Shown one piece after another: positions 19,211 to 27,190 of a stretch of DNA of 64,000 nucleotides (position 1 is the stretch's first letter; each line of letters opens with the position of its first letter). This DNA is from Pseudomonas migulae (GTDB taxonomy: Bacteria; Pseudomonadota; Gammaproteobacteria; Pseudomonadales; Pseudomonadaceae). The position numbers and the translations under genes were made by a program. The DNA is taken from assembly GCF_024169315.1 (NCBI RefSeq), contig NZ_JALJWR010000001.1, positions 1,447,501-1,511,500 on the forward strand, in the 5' to 3' direction. The notes beneath the pieces were generated by a model. The model was not told the DNA's origin and did not search any database. It was given only the letters and a program-made list of their open reading frames with translations.

Positions 19211-19711
19211 ATGGAGCCCGTTACAATTCGGACCCTGCAAAGCACTGATGCTGAGGCGTTGCTGACATTTGAATTGGCCAATCGCGAGTGGTTCGAGCGC
19301 CACATTGACGCGCGCGATGCTGCTTTTTACTCGATGCAGGGTGTCACCGGGCACATCACGGCTTATTTATCCGATTACGCCGCCGGCCTCTGGCATCCCT
19401 TTGTCATCGAAGACGCTGGCGGAAAAATAGTGGGTCGGGCGAACCTGAAAGACATCGACACGTCCGGGCGATCGGCAGAAGTCGGCTATCGGATTGCTCA
19501 AAGTGCCTGTGGACAAGGACTGGCCACACAGGCGGTGAAGCATCTGATCCGGGAGGCGCAGTTGCGTTGGAACTTAAAACAACTGGTTGCCCACGTGTAC
19601 GCTGAAAATATCGGTTCGGCAAAAGTACTCAAGCGCTGTGGCTTCTTGATCGAACAGGCCCCCTGCCAGGAAGGAACAGATCAGGAGCATCGGTTTAGCC
19701 TTTCGATTTAG
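19211..19711 (+). CDS. GNAT-family N-acetyltransferase (RimJ/RimL type)
   Basis: The 166-aa protein shows the RimJ/RimL-type GNAT layout: N-terminal RTLQSTDAEALLTFELANRE, then IVGRANLKDID, an acetyl-CoA loop region QSACGQGLATQAVKHLI, and VYAENIGSAKVLKRCGF near the end. The ATG at 19211 follows GGAGGGGAGCG; the longer frame from 19157 has no such site. It would acetylate an amine, perhaps a protein N-terminus or small molecule. The gene is monocistronic and ends just before a strong terminator. Confidence 0.9.
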   Translation: MEPVTIRTLQSTDAEALLTFELANREWFERHIDARDAAFYSMQGVTGHITAYLSDYAAGLWHPFVIEDAGGKIVGRANLKDIDTSGRSAEVGYRIAQSACGQGLATQAVKHLIREAQLRWNLKQLVAHVYAENIGSAKVLKRCGFLIEQAPCQEGTDQEHRFSLSI

Positions 19712-19747
19712 CCGAGTGGAAAGGCAGCTGCTTATTCATTCGCAGAC

Positions 19748-19788
19748 AAAAAAAGCCCCGCCACCGAATGCGGTGCGGGGCAAAAAAT
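19748..19788. terminator. Bidirectional terminator between convergent genes
   Basis: A GC-rich stem GCCCCGC-CACCG (19755-19766) / CGGTG-CGGGGC (19771-19781) is flanked by an A-run on the left and AAAAAA on the right. As RNA it has a U-tract only for the leftward transcript, the direction of the lipoprotein gene at 19843; the A/T flanks may also help stop the rightward gene. Confidence 0.75.
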
Positions 19789-19842
19789 TGGTTGGTTGCG
19801 GCCAACCAAAGGAGCTCTGTAGAAAACGTCTACCTACCGGGG

Positions 19843-20181
19843 TTAGATGCAGTCCTGTGCGGCGCGTTCAAAACTTGAAGGCAACAAGTTCGAGGCCAGC
19901 AAGTGCCGCTCGTAGATGAACACCTTGCCGCCGTTCCCGGCCTTGTAGGCTTCCAGCACGTTGTCCGCCGAAATTTTGCTCGGCACCACGATCCGGTAGC
20001 TGCGCTGGGTCTGCGAGACGGTCGGGGTCAACGCATTGCCCTGCAATTTCGGTACGACGCATTCAGCGTATTGGGCCGGGGTCTTGCTGGTCTGCAAGGT
20101 CAGGGTCGGGTCGTTCGGCGCGGAGGCACAACCGGCGAGCAACAAAACGCCAATCGCCATGGCAGGCACATGTAAAAGACG
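19843..20181 (-). CDS. Small lipoprotein of unknown function
   Basis: The 112-aa protein has a lipoprotein signal (MRLLHVPAMAIGVLLLAGCA, Cys about 18) and a short soluble domain with two further cysteines (YAECVVPKLQG and AAQDCI) that could form a disulfide. The start at 20181 has CAGGATGAG upstream; the open frame extends to 20223 but that would bury the signal. It resembles the second small lipoprotein at 60294 in layout. Function unknown. Confidence 0.8.
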   Translation of the reverse strand, partial: RLLHVPAMAIGVLLLAGCASAPNDPTLTLQTSKTPAQYAECVVPKLQGNALTPTVSQTQRSYRIVVPSKISADNVLEAYKAGNGGKVFIYERHLLASNLLPSSFERAAQDCI

Positions 20182-20366
20182 CATCGGTCTCATCCTGAAA
20201 GGTTCGTTCATCAAATCACGCAAGTTTTCGTGAGTGGTGTGTCGTTGGAGTGGATTTTCCGGGTATTGCCGTCAAAGTAGAACTTGCGTTTCTTGATGGT
20301 CACTATTACCTCTAGCAATAGTTGCGCGCCGTGCAGGCGGATACATACTCAATCACCACTGGAAAA

Positions 20367-20636
20367 ATGGATGAGGATCTCTCCTTGCGAACGTTTGACT
20401 TGATCCGCGACGCCGTTCTGCCCGATTTCCGTGACCGGGTGGCCGAGTACCTGGTGCAGTACGAAACGGTATTACTAGGCGAAAACGCGCCCGACCCGGA
20501 GCTGGCGCAGGCCACCGCCAATCAGTTGCGCGGGTATTTGCGCGGGTTGAATACCACGCGGGTGTTGGGCATGGCGGATTGGGAGGAGCTGGATCGGCGG
20601 GTGGTGAATACGTGGCTTTTAGCGACCGACCAATGA
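20367..20636 (+). CDS. Hypothetical 89-aa protein
   Basis: The frame (MDEDLSLRTFDLIRDAVLPD, then LAQATANQLRGYLRGLN and a C-terminal MADWEELDRRVVNTWLL) is acidic and helical, with third-position GC bias as in real genes. The start is uncertain: ATG 20367 has GGAAAA just upstream, and the frame is open to 20322. It precedes the DUF4287 gene by 37 bases and may be cotranscribed. I do not recognise the family. Confidence 0.6.
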   Translation: MDEDLSLRTFDLIRDAVLPDFRDRVAEYLVQYETVLLGENAPDPELAQATANQLRGYLRGLNTTRVLGMADWEELDRRVVNTWLLATDQ

Positions 20637-20673
20637 CAGAAGCAGCACATAAAACCAAAAAGGAGTTTGCGTC

Positions 20674-20892
20674 ATGACCGACGATTCAAAAGTAAAAGGA
20701 CCTGCGTCGTACTTCCCCTCTATCGAAAAAAAGTATGGGCAGCCGATAGACCACTGGTTAAACCTGCTCAAAACAGTCAGCGGCAAGAAGCATATGGAAA
20801 TGGTGGCCTTGCTCAAAACTGAACACGGCATGGGCCATGGCCATGCCAACGCGTTGGTTGCGCACTTTTTAGCGAGCGCTAAAACCGACTGA
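20674..20892 (+). CDS. DUF4287-family small protein
   Basis: The 72-aa protein (KGPASYFPSIEKKYGQPIDHW, given in part, then GMGHGHANALVAHFLAS) matches the DUF4287 pattern, a short helical domain with a conserved HG-GHGHANA-V tail. AAAAGGAG lies ten bases before the ATG. Its role is unknown; related domains occur fused to DUF5655. Confidence 0.85.
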   Translation: MTDDSKVKGPASYFPSIEKKYGQPIDHWLNLLKTVSGKKHMEMVALLKTEHGMGHGHANALVAHFLASAKTD

Positions 20893-21005
20893 CGAGAGGG
20901 GCCGCATCGATATCGCTCAATAGCCGTCGCTTGTGGAGGCCGCCTTTCACTGCCCCTCCGAAACCTGCACAATTGCCGGCTTTTTTCGCGACAGGAAGTC
21001 CCCTC

Positions 21006-21587
21006 ATGCAACGGATTGTCATTCTGGGCAATGCCGGTAGCGGCAAATCTACCCTCGCCCGCGCCCTCAGCAAGCGCCTCAGCCTGCCGGTGGTTCACCT
21101 GGACACGCTGTTCTGGAAGCCCGGCTGGGTCGAACCCGACGCTGAACAGTTTCGCGCACGGGTTCGCGAAGCGATCGCAGCGGATGCCTGGATTTGTGAA
21201 GGCAACTATGCGCGGCGAACCTTCGACCTGCGCCTGCCCCGTACCGACCTGATCATCTGGCTCGATACCTCGCGGCTCACCTGCTTCACCCGGGTGATCA
21301 TGCGCAGCGTCATGAACCGCCCTCGCCCGGACCTTGCCGCTGGCTGTACAGAGAAACTCGACCGGGCGTTCCTGACCTTTCTGGACTTCGTGTGGAACTT
21401 TGATCGTGGCTACCGCCCGGGAATCGAGGCCGTGCGCTTGGCCATTGGCCCGCAAATTCCTGTGGTTCACTTGCGCGGTGCCCGGCAGATTGACGCGTTT
21501 ATCGATAGCTTGGCTGCAACGGCTGAAAATCTGGCTTCACCCTCCAGGGCAAGGCACCGGGCTACTAGCCATGAGGGGATAAAGTGA
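21006..21587 (+). CDS. P-loop adenylate kinase-like protein (FlaR/topology-modulation type)
   Basis: The 193-aa protein starts with IVILGNAGSGKSTLARALS, a Walker A loop, followed by VVHLDTLFWKPGW and WICEGNYARRTFDLRL. This pattern is typical of FlaR/topology-modulation-like nucleotide kinases. A second conserved stretch, ADLIIWLD-type, appears as TDLIIWLDTSR. The ATG at 21006 has AGGAAG upstream. The real substrate is not known for this group. Confidence 0.85.
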   Translation: MQRIVILGNAGSGKSTLARALSKRLSLPVVHLDTLFWKPGWVEPDAEQFRARVREAIAADAWICEGNYARRTFDLRLPRTDLIIWLDTSRLTCFTRVIMRSVMNRPRPDLAAGCTEKLDRAFLTFLDFVWNFDRGYRPGIEAVRLAIGPQIPVVHLRGARQIDAFIDSLAATAENLASPSRARHRATSHEGIK

Positions 21588-21931
21588 ATCTACAGCTTCA
21601 AACGTCGCTGTCCTGAACAATTTGAAGCGCTTGTGGAATGTGCAGCTTTTGTGACGAATCGTTGTTGCTGGCGGCGCCCCACTCCTGGCACTTGCTTTCA
21701 ATGTTTAAGTGCTCGCCCACATAAATCGACAGGGGTGTTATCAACGACTGCGACGGGGCGAAAATTGACCTTCCGGACAGGCTGTTTTCGGCCAAAAGCA
21801 GACGTTTGGACTAGGACGTTTAGAGTTGGAAAATCAACTCTCATCGGCCAGTGCGCTGGCCGCAGCGCTGCTACAAAAAATAAAGGCAGCGCCCGCTTTC
21901 GCGAGCACTACCTTCATCAACTGCCCGCTAA
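21588..21931. other. Intergenic region with a dispersed motif
   Basis: No gene was found. TTCGGCCAAAAGCAGACGTT at 21787-21806 is one copy of a short motif seen in other gaps of this window, here just before the 3' end of the YcaC-like gene. Confidence 0.5.
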
Positions 21932-22579
21932 TCAGGCCTTCTTGTCCGCCTCAACCAGAGCCTTTTCAGCGTTGAACCCGTCGAAGTTCTCGAACACGCC
22001 CATAAAGCCCGGTACGGTCACTTCTCGCGCCCAGTCGCGCTGCAGTTCGCAGTACATCTGCACCCGGCTGATGAGCTTCGCGCCCGCCTGTTCCATTCTG
22101 CGCAACGCCGCCTCGTGTGCGGCGAGCGATGTGCCGCCAACCGCATCGACCGGCACATAAACTTCATAGCCTTCCTGGATCGCGTCGAGCACCGGGAATG
22201 TCAGGCAGGCTTCGGTCCAGAGCGCAGTCATGATGAGTTTCTTGCGCCCGAGCGCCTTGACTGCCTGCTTGAATTCCGTGTCCTCCCAGCTGTTGATCGA
22301 GGTGCGGTCATAGGTCGGCAGATGGCCGAGCACCTCTTGCAGCTCCTGAATCGGCGGCTTGTTGCGGCCGGTCGCGACATTGACGGTCGAGTGGATGATC
22401 GGAAGTTTGTAGTTGAGCGCCGCCCTGGCGACGCTGGTGATGTTGAAGACGAGTTCATCACGCGGCATCGAGCGGATCGAAGAAACCTGAACAGGCTGAT
22501 AATCGATGATGATCAACGCCGAATTTTCCGGGGTCAGTAGCTGATCGGTATCGGGGTTGCGGAGAGTCTCGCTTGCCAT
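21932..22579 (-). CDS. Isochorismatase-family (YcaC-like) hydrolase
   Basis: The 215-aa protein shows the cysteine-hydrolase fold of the isochorismatase superfamily: ALIIIDYQPVQ with the catalytic Asp, Lys in the middle (ALGRKKLIMTALWTEACL) and the nucleophilic Cys in WTEACLTFP. Length and DYQPVQ/WTEACL motifs resemble YcaC-type proteins. The start at 22579 has AAAAGGA upstream; the longer frame to 22912 overlaps the divergent gene. It lies divergent from a LysR gene that probably regulates it. The substrate is unknown. Confidence 0.88.
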   Translation of the reverse strand: MASETLRNPDTDQLLTPENSALIIIDYQPVQVSSIRSMPRDELVFNITSVARAALNYKLPIIHSTVNVATGRNKPPIQELQEVLGHLPTYDRTSINSWEDTEFKQAVKALGRKKLIMTALWTEACLTFPVLDAIQEGYEVYVPVDAVGGTSLAAHEAALRRMEQAGAKLISRVQMYCELQRDWAREVTVPGFMGVFENFDGFNAEKALVEADKKA

Positions 22580-22757
22580 TGGCAAATCCTTTTCATGGGT
22601 GACGCACGTTTGTGAAAAGGCCGGAGCCTGTGCGACTGATGGATTCCAGGACACATGCGAATGATGCCGTGCCTGGAAAATCCATTGTGCTGTTCCCATC
22701 TTCGATGCAGTAGTAGCATTGCGCGATGTGCTGTGTCGCGAAAAGGGGAACGCAAGA

Positions 22758-23681
22758 ATGGATATCGAAGAGCTACAGACCTTCGTGGAAGTGGCCGATG
22801 CCGGGGGAATTTCGCAGGCTGCACTGCGTCTTGGCGTGTCGAAATCGATCGTCAGTCGCCGCCTGGCTCGGCTTGAAACCGAACTGGGCGTGCAACTGCT
22901 GGCACGCTCCACTCGCGGGGCGGCGCTTACTGAGGCCGGCGCGACGTTCCGGGACTACGCCGCCAGAGTCTGCACCGAGATCGACATCGCCAAGGAAACG
23001 ATCCTGCCCGCCGGCGCCCTTCGCGGCCGCTTGCGCGTGGCCGTCCCGCTGTCGTTCGGCCCGACTCACTTCGCCCCGATGCTGGCGGAAATGGCACATC
23101 GTCATCCGGAGCTGCACATCCAGACCTGCTACAGCGATCGCTTCGTTGACCTCATTGCTGAGGGGTACGATTGCGCCATCCGGGTGGGGTATCTGCAGGA
23201 CTCCAATCTGATCGCAAGGCGGATTGGCCCGGTCTACGGCAAACTCGTCGCGAGCCCCGACTACATCAAGGCCCACGGCGCCCCCGAGACACCGGATGAA
23301 CTGATCGCCCATCAGGCGCTCATGCAGGGCACCGAAGCCTGGCAATTCATGGATGGCGACAAGATCATCACGGTTCGTCCGCAAGGACGCTTCAAGGCCG
23401 ACAACGGCACCGCCCTCGTCGCCGCCGCAACCGCAGGCCTCGGTGTCGCCTACCTGCCCGACTGCCTCACCCATGAACACGTGGCATCCGGCGCACTGGT
23501 GCCGATCATGACAAACCATCCACCCCCTCCGGCCGGCGCCTACATCATCCGCCCGCCGGGTCCGCATCCAGCCCGCAAAATACGTGTGCTCACTGAACTG
23601 CTGATCGAGTTCTTCGGCGAAACTCCGCACCTGGCGGTGCAGCCGCTATCACATCCGGATGATGCGCTGGCGTGTAACTGA
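22758..23681 (+). CDS. LysR-family regulator divergent from the YcaC-like hydrolase
   Basis: The 307-aa regulator starts MDIEELQTFVEVADAGGISQ with a standard winged helix and a LysR effector domain (DCAIRVGYLQDSNLIARRIG). The 178-bp spacer to the divergent hydrolase is a typical shared control region. The product ends just before a gap containing decayed SDR and integrase pieces. Confidence 0.93.
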   Translation: MDIEELQTFVEVADAGGISQAALRLGVSKSIVSRRLARLETELGVQLLARSTRGAALTEAGATFRDYAARVCTEIDIAKETILPAGALRGRLRVAVPLSFGPTHFAPMLAEMAHRHPELHIQTCYSDRFVDLIAEGYDCAIRVGYLQDSNLIARRIGPVYGKLVASPDYIKAHGAPETPDELIAHQALMQGTEAWQFMDGDKIITVRPQGRFKADNGTALVAAATAGLGVAYLPDCLTHEHVASGALVPIMTNHPPPPAGAYIIRPPGPHPARKIRVLTELLIEFFGETPHLAVQPLSHPDDALACN

Positions 23682-23721
23682 GCAAAGCAGGAGCGACAGA
23701 CACACCCTTTAGCGGCCATTC

Positions 23722-23859
23722 GCGAAGGGCCGCTTCGAGGCGGCAGTGCGCAACCTTGCGCGCACCTGGGCCGAGGACCTGAAGGGCACCGGCATTCGGG
23801 TAAACGTGTTGTCGCCCGGGACGGTACTCACACGCTACGGAGAAGCAAGGCATCGCTAA
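23722..23859 (+). pseudogene. Remnant of a short-chain dehydrogenase/reductase
   Basis: The frame from 23731 reads [19 protein letters not shown] and then [16 protein letters not shown] before a TAA at 23857. This is the stretch after the catalytic YxxxK of SDR enzymes, including the usual RVN-LSPG-T. No nucleotide-binding start is present, and the bases before the match look inserted or shuffled. Only about 40 codons remain of a protein that is normally about 245 aa. Confidence 0.7.
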
Positions 23860-23884
23860 TCTATCGAAGGACAAAGAAACCTAA

Positions 23885-23953
23885 AGCACCGTTAGATACT
23901 TAGGTATCGAAGTCGATGATGCCCTGGAAATGGCGGAACAGACGGAATTCTGA
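23885..23953 (+). mobile_element. C-terminal remnant of a tyrosine recombinase (integrase)
   Basis: The frame STVRYLGIEVDDALEMAEQ followed by TEF and a stop matches, from memory, the extreme C-terminus of a family of short tyrosine recombinases ending in TVRYLGIEVDDALE-AEQ-E. The tyrosine in TVRY would be the nucleophile. Only about 22 codons survive, directly after the SDR remnant, so an integrated element once ended here. Confidence 0.6.
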
Positions 23954-24336
23954 CCATCTATAGCGAAGGTCGATGCTAGATCGTCGCTATCCGGCCAAAA
24001 GTGGACATTGTCCTCAGGCTTGAAAAAGAGGTCGGCTCTACCCTGAGATTGTCGGGTTTGGAGGTCTCCGTGGACCTTTCACCTCGCCCCCCTGACAACA
24101 TATGCTTGACTAACATCCCAGGCGCATTGCCCCACAACCTCGTCTCGATTGTCTGCGCGTTGAAGTTTTTTTCGGGATAAATGAGACTCTCCGCCTGAAC
24201 CTCACCGGGCAACAATCCCGAACGGATTCAGAACCAAAACTACTTCTCACGAGCGGACTGAATCAAAACGCCTCTCTCTGCACCGCTCCGCCGTCGACCC
24301 TGCTCACGGAACAGGGTCGGGCGAATCGACGGCCAA
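23954..24336. other. Intergenic region with a dispersed motif and a nested palindrome
   Basis: CCGGCCAAAAGTGGACATT at 23991-24009 is a copy of the dispersed motif. CGACCCTG...CAGGGTCG nested within CCGTCGA...TCGACGG lies at about 24291-24329, close to the 3' end of the MFS gene. It has no T-run, so terminator function is uncertain. No gene is seen. Confidence 0.5.
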
Positions 24337-25689
24337 TCAGGCCTTGATGTCTCTGGATAGCATCGATTTTGGAATCAGCAGGATCAACACACAGCTGACG
24401 AGCAGGCAACCACCCAGGACATAGGTGCCGTTGTTCATGTCGCCGGTCAGTGTCTCGGCCATGGCTGTAATCATGGAACCGGTGAACCCGGAGAGGTTGC
24501 CGATTGCGTTGATCATGCCGATACCCGCTGCTGCAGCCACACCCGATAAAACCGTGCCGGGCAGTGTCCAGAAAATTGGCATCAGGCTCAGCAACCCTGA
24601 CGCGGAGATGCTGAGGAAGAAAATCGACACCGGCAGGTTATGGGCGAAGAAGGCGCTGCCAATCAGGCCCAACCCGCCAATGAATGCCGGGATGGCCGCG
24701 TGCAATCGGCGCTCACCGGTTTTATTGGAGTGCCAGGCGTTGAGGGTCATGGCGACGATGGCGGTGGCGTAGGGAATCGCGGTCAGCAAACCGATGTGCA
24801 GGGTGTTGGAAATACCGGTGGACTTGATGATCGTCGGCATCCAGAACGCCAGTCCGTAAAAACCCGTATTGAACGTCAGCAGAATCAACACCAGTAACCA
24901 CACGCGACCGTTGAAGATCACATCCCGAAGACTGGAAGCCTTCGCCGTGTTGTCTCGGTCGAGGTTGTTTTTGAGCATGTTCTTTTCAGCCGTGCTCAGC
25001 CACTTGGCATTGTCGATTTTATCGACCAGCAACGTCACCACGACAACGGCCATGATCAACGACGGGATGCCTTCGATGATCAGCATCCACTGCCAGCCGG
25101 CCATGCCATGGACACCCTGCATCGCGCCCATCAACCACCCGGAAAGAATCCCGCCCAACGTCAGGCTGATCGGCATGGCCATCAAAAAGCCCGCCATTAC
25201 GCGGCTTTGGCGATGCGTCGGAAACCAGTAGTTGAGGTAAAGAATCACCCCTGGGAAGAAACCGGCTTCGCAGATTCCCAGCAGGAAGCGCAGCACGTAG
25301 AACATGGTTTCCGATTCAATGTGAAAGAACTTGGCCAGCGGCACGGTAAAGGCTACCGCCATGGAGACAATGCTCCAGCTGATCATGATGCGGGCGATCC
25401 AGAGGCGTGCGCCGAAGCGATGGAGGAACAGATTGCTAGGGACTTCGAAGAGGAAATAGCCCCAGAAGAAAATGCTCGCGCCCAGGGCGTAGACCGTGTT
25501 GCTGAATTGCAGATCGTTGAGCATGTCCAGCTTGGCAAAACCGATATTGACCCGATCCAGGTACGCCGCCATGTAGCAGAACAGCAGGATCGGCAGGATG
25601 CGCAGGATGACTTTGCGGTAGGTACGATCCTCGGAGGTAAGCTCCGCCGAGCCCTCTCCTTCGAGAGGACGCTGAGATACTGATTCCAT
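24337..25689 (-). CDS. MFS transporter, anion:cation symporter family (sugar-acid importer)
   Basis: The 450-aa twelve-helix protein has the hallmarks of the ACS family that imports hexuronates, glucarate, tartrate and similar acids: AAYLDRVNIGFAKLDML after helix 1, FFWGYFLFEVPSNLFLHRFGAR across helix 2 and its loop, and GICEAGFFPGVILYLNYWFP in helices 4-5. The spacer upstream contains a GTTACCGGTAAC palindrome shared with the dehydratase operon, linking it to the adjacent LacI protein. D-xylonate or a related aldonate is the likely substrate; this is inferred from the neighbours. Confidence 0.88.
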   Translation of the reverse strand: MESVSQRPLEGEGSAELTSEDRTYRKVILRILPILLFCYMAAYLDRVNIGFAKLDMLNDLQFSNTVYALGASIFFWGYFLFEVPSNLFLHRFGARLWIARIMISWSIVSMAVAFTVPLAKFFHIESETMFYVLRFLLGICEAGFFPGVILYLNYWFPTHRQSRVMAGFLMAMPISLTLGGILSGWLMGAMQGVHGMAGWQWMLIIEGIPSLIMAVVVVTLLVDKIDNAKWLSTAEKNMLKNNLDRDNTAKASSLRDVIFNGRVWLLVLILLTFNTGFYGLAFWMPTIIKSTGISNTLHIGLLTAIPYATAIVAMTLNAWHSNKTGERRLHAAIPAFIGGLGLIGSAFFAHNLPVSIFFLSISASGLLSLMPIFWTLPGTVLSGVAAAAGIGMINAIGNLSGFTGSMITAMAETLTGDMNNGTYVLGGCLLVSCVLILLIPKSMLSRDIKA

Positions 25690-25802
25690 GTGTTGACCTC
25701 AAGGCATGTCGTCATGCCGATTGTTTTTGTTTTTGGCTTGCGACCTTGAGTTCCTTGGGCTGACCTAGGCCAATCCACAGGGAAAAAAGACGCTGCAAGT
25801 TA

Positions 25803-25822
25803 GTCCGTTACCGGTAACATTT
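25803..25822. promoter_or_regulatory. LacI-type operator upstream of the MFS importer
   Basis: CGTTACCGGTAACAT spans 25806-25820, with a perfect GTTACCGGTAAC core. It matches the operator at 27075-27090 and sits 118 bp upstream of the MFS start. A central CG in an even-length palindrome is the LacI-family pattern. Confidence 0.8.
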
Positions 25823-25874
25823 TTAATTTAGCAATTAAATTCGACGCAAAGCAAGCGCGCCCGGTTAAAAAAAT

Positions 25875-26912
25875 TCAGGTGCTTTCGCGCGCCAGGATTT
25901 TGAATTCGACGACATCCGACGCCTTCGGACGAGGCAGTCCAAGACGCTGGGCAGCGGCACTGGCAACCAGCAACTCACCTGCACGGCGGCCAATTCCGTA
26001 GGGGTCGACCGAGACCGTGGTGATCGTCGGCGTGCAGTACCGTGAGACTTCGAAATCGCCAAAACCGGCGATCGCAATGTCCCCGGGCACTCGTCGCCCT
26101 TGCCGATGGCATTCCATGATCGCGCCGAACGCTGACAGGTCACTGACGCACATGACCGCGTCTGTGTCCGGCCACTTCTCCAGCAGTCGCTTCACGGACT
26201 CTCCACCATGGCTCATGGTGATAGGCGACTCGCCATATTCCATCACCCGGGGCTCACCTGCCCCCAACGCCGCGACAGCCTGAAGGTAGCCTTGCTGACG
26301 TTGCTGCCCCCGATGGTCGAGAACGGATGCACCCCCGATGTAGCCGATTCGTCGATAACCTTGCTGATGCAGATGTTCATACATTGCGGCAGCGGCGGCC
26401 AGGTTACTGAATCCAACCGATTGCTCGAGTGGATCGGCTGGAATGTCCCAGGTCTCGACAACAGGCACTTGCGCCTGGCGTAACAGCTTGCGGGTTTCAT
26501 CCAGATGCGCGCTGCCCGTCAGCATCACCCCGACGGGTCGATGGCGCAGCAGCGTGCGTACCAGCAAGGCCTCCTGCTCCAGGTGATAATCCGTGTCACC
26601 CAACAGCAGGCACAAGCCATGTTCGCTAACGGCATCATTCAGGCCGCGGACGGTGTCGGCAAAGTTCGAACTCGCCAAAGACGGCACCAGCGCAACGATA
26701 AACTCCGAACGTCCGGTGGCCAGGGTTCCTGCAGAGGCATCAGGCAGATAGCCGAGCGTTTCAATCGCCTCGTGTACCAGCTTCTGCGTGCGCTCTGAGA
26801 CGTCGCGACCGGCCAGGACCCGGGAAACCGTCATCTTCGAAACACCGGCCAGTTTGGCGACGTCGGCCATTCGCGGCGGCGTGGTGGTTTTGCCTGAATC
26901 CTCGTAACTCAT
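25875..26912 (-). CDS. LacI-family repressor of the sugar-acid module
   Basis: The 345-aa regulator has an N-terminal LacI helix-turn-helix and hinge (MADVAKLAGVSKMTVSRVLA, residues about 15-34, then LGYLPDASAGTLATGRS) and a periplasmic-binding-like sensor domain (IAIAGFGDFEVSRYCTP near the C-terminus). It lies between the MFS importer and the divergent dehydratase operon. Two identical GTTACCGGTAAC palindromes flank it, one in front of each target. The inducer is probably a pentonic acid or its 2-keto-3-deoxy derivative (inference). Confidence 0.9.
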   Translation of the reverse strand: MSYEDSGKTTTPPRMADVAKLAGVSKMTVSRVLAGRDVSERTQKLVHEAIETLGYLPDASAGTLATGRSEFIVALVPSLASSNFADTVRGLNDAVSEHGLCLLLGDTDYHLEQEALLVRTLLRHRPVGVMLTGSAHLDETRKLLRQAQVPVVETWDIPADPLEQSVGFSNLAAAAAMYEHLHQQGYRRIGYIGGASVLDHRGQQRQQGYLQAVAALGAGEPRVMEYGESPITMSHGGESVKRLLEKWPDTDAVMCVSDLSAFGAIMECHRQGRRVPGDIAIAGFGDFEVSRYCTPTITTVSVDPYGIGRRAGELLVASAAAQRLGLPRPKASDVVEFKILAREST

Positions 26913-27074
26913 GAACGTCCTGTTTTCCTGAAAATGACCGGGCGGACCCTGGAAATCAATGCCGCCAACACAGAAGGTCGCTGATTATACATGGCCGTTG
27001 GCAGGCCGACCTCTGCTCCTTGCAAAGGTGTCCAGCGCCCATTCGAACTTCGAGATTGGGTCTTTACAAATAAA

Positions 27075-27090
27075 ATGTTACCGGTAACAT
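27075..27090. promoter_or_regulatory. LacI-type operator upstream of the dehydratase operon
   Basis: The perfect 16-bp palindrome ATGTTACCGGTAACAT lies 100 bp before the dehydratase ATG and 163 bp before the divergent lacI-type gene, so it could control both. It has the same core as the site at 25806. Confidence 0.85.
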
Positions 27091-27190
27091 CAGGCCATTC
27101 GAACGCCGACGGCGGTGATGATTCGCCTGTTTGTCGCCTCCTGCGGTGGTTCACTTTCCGCTGATATGCCTCTAACAAGAGATAAAAACC

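Noticed and set aside
24291..24329. Nested palindrome as a strong terminator for the MFS gene
   Set aside because: No T-run follows on the minus strand; kept only as an observation.
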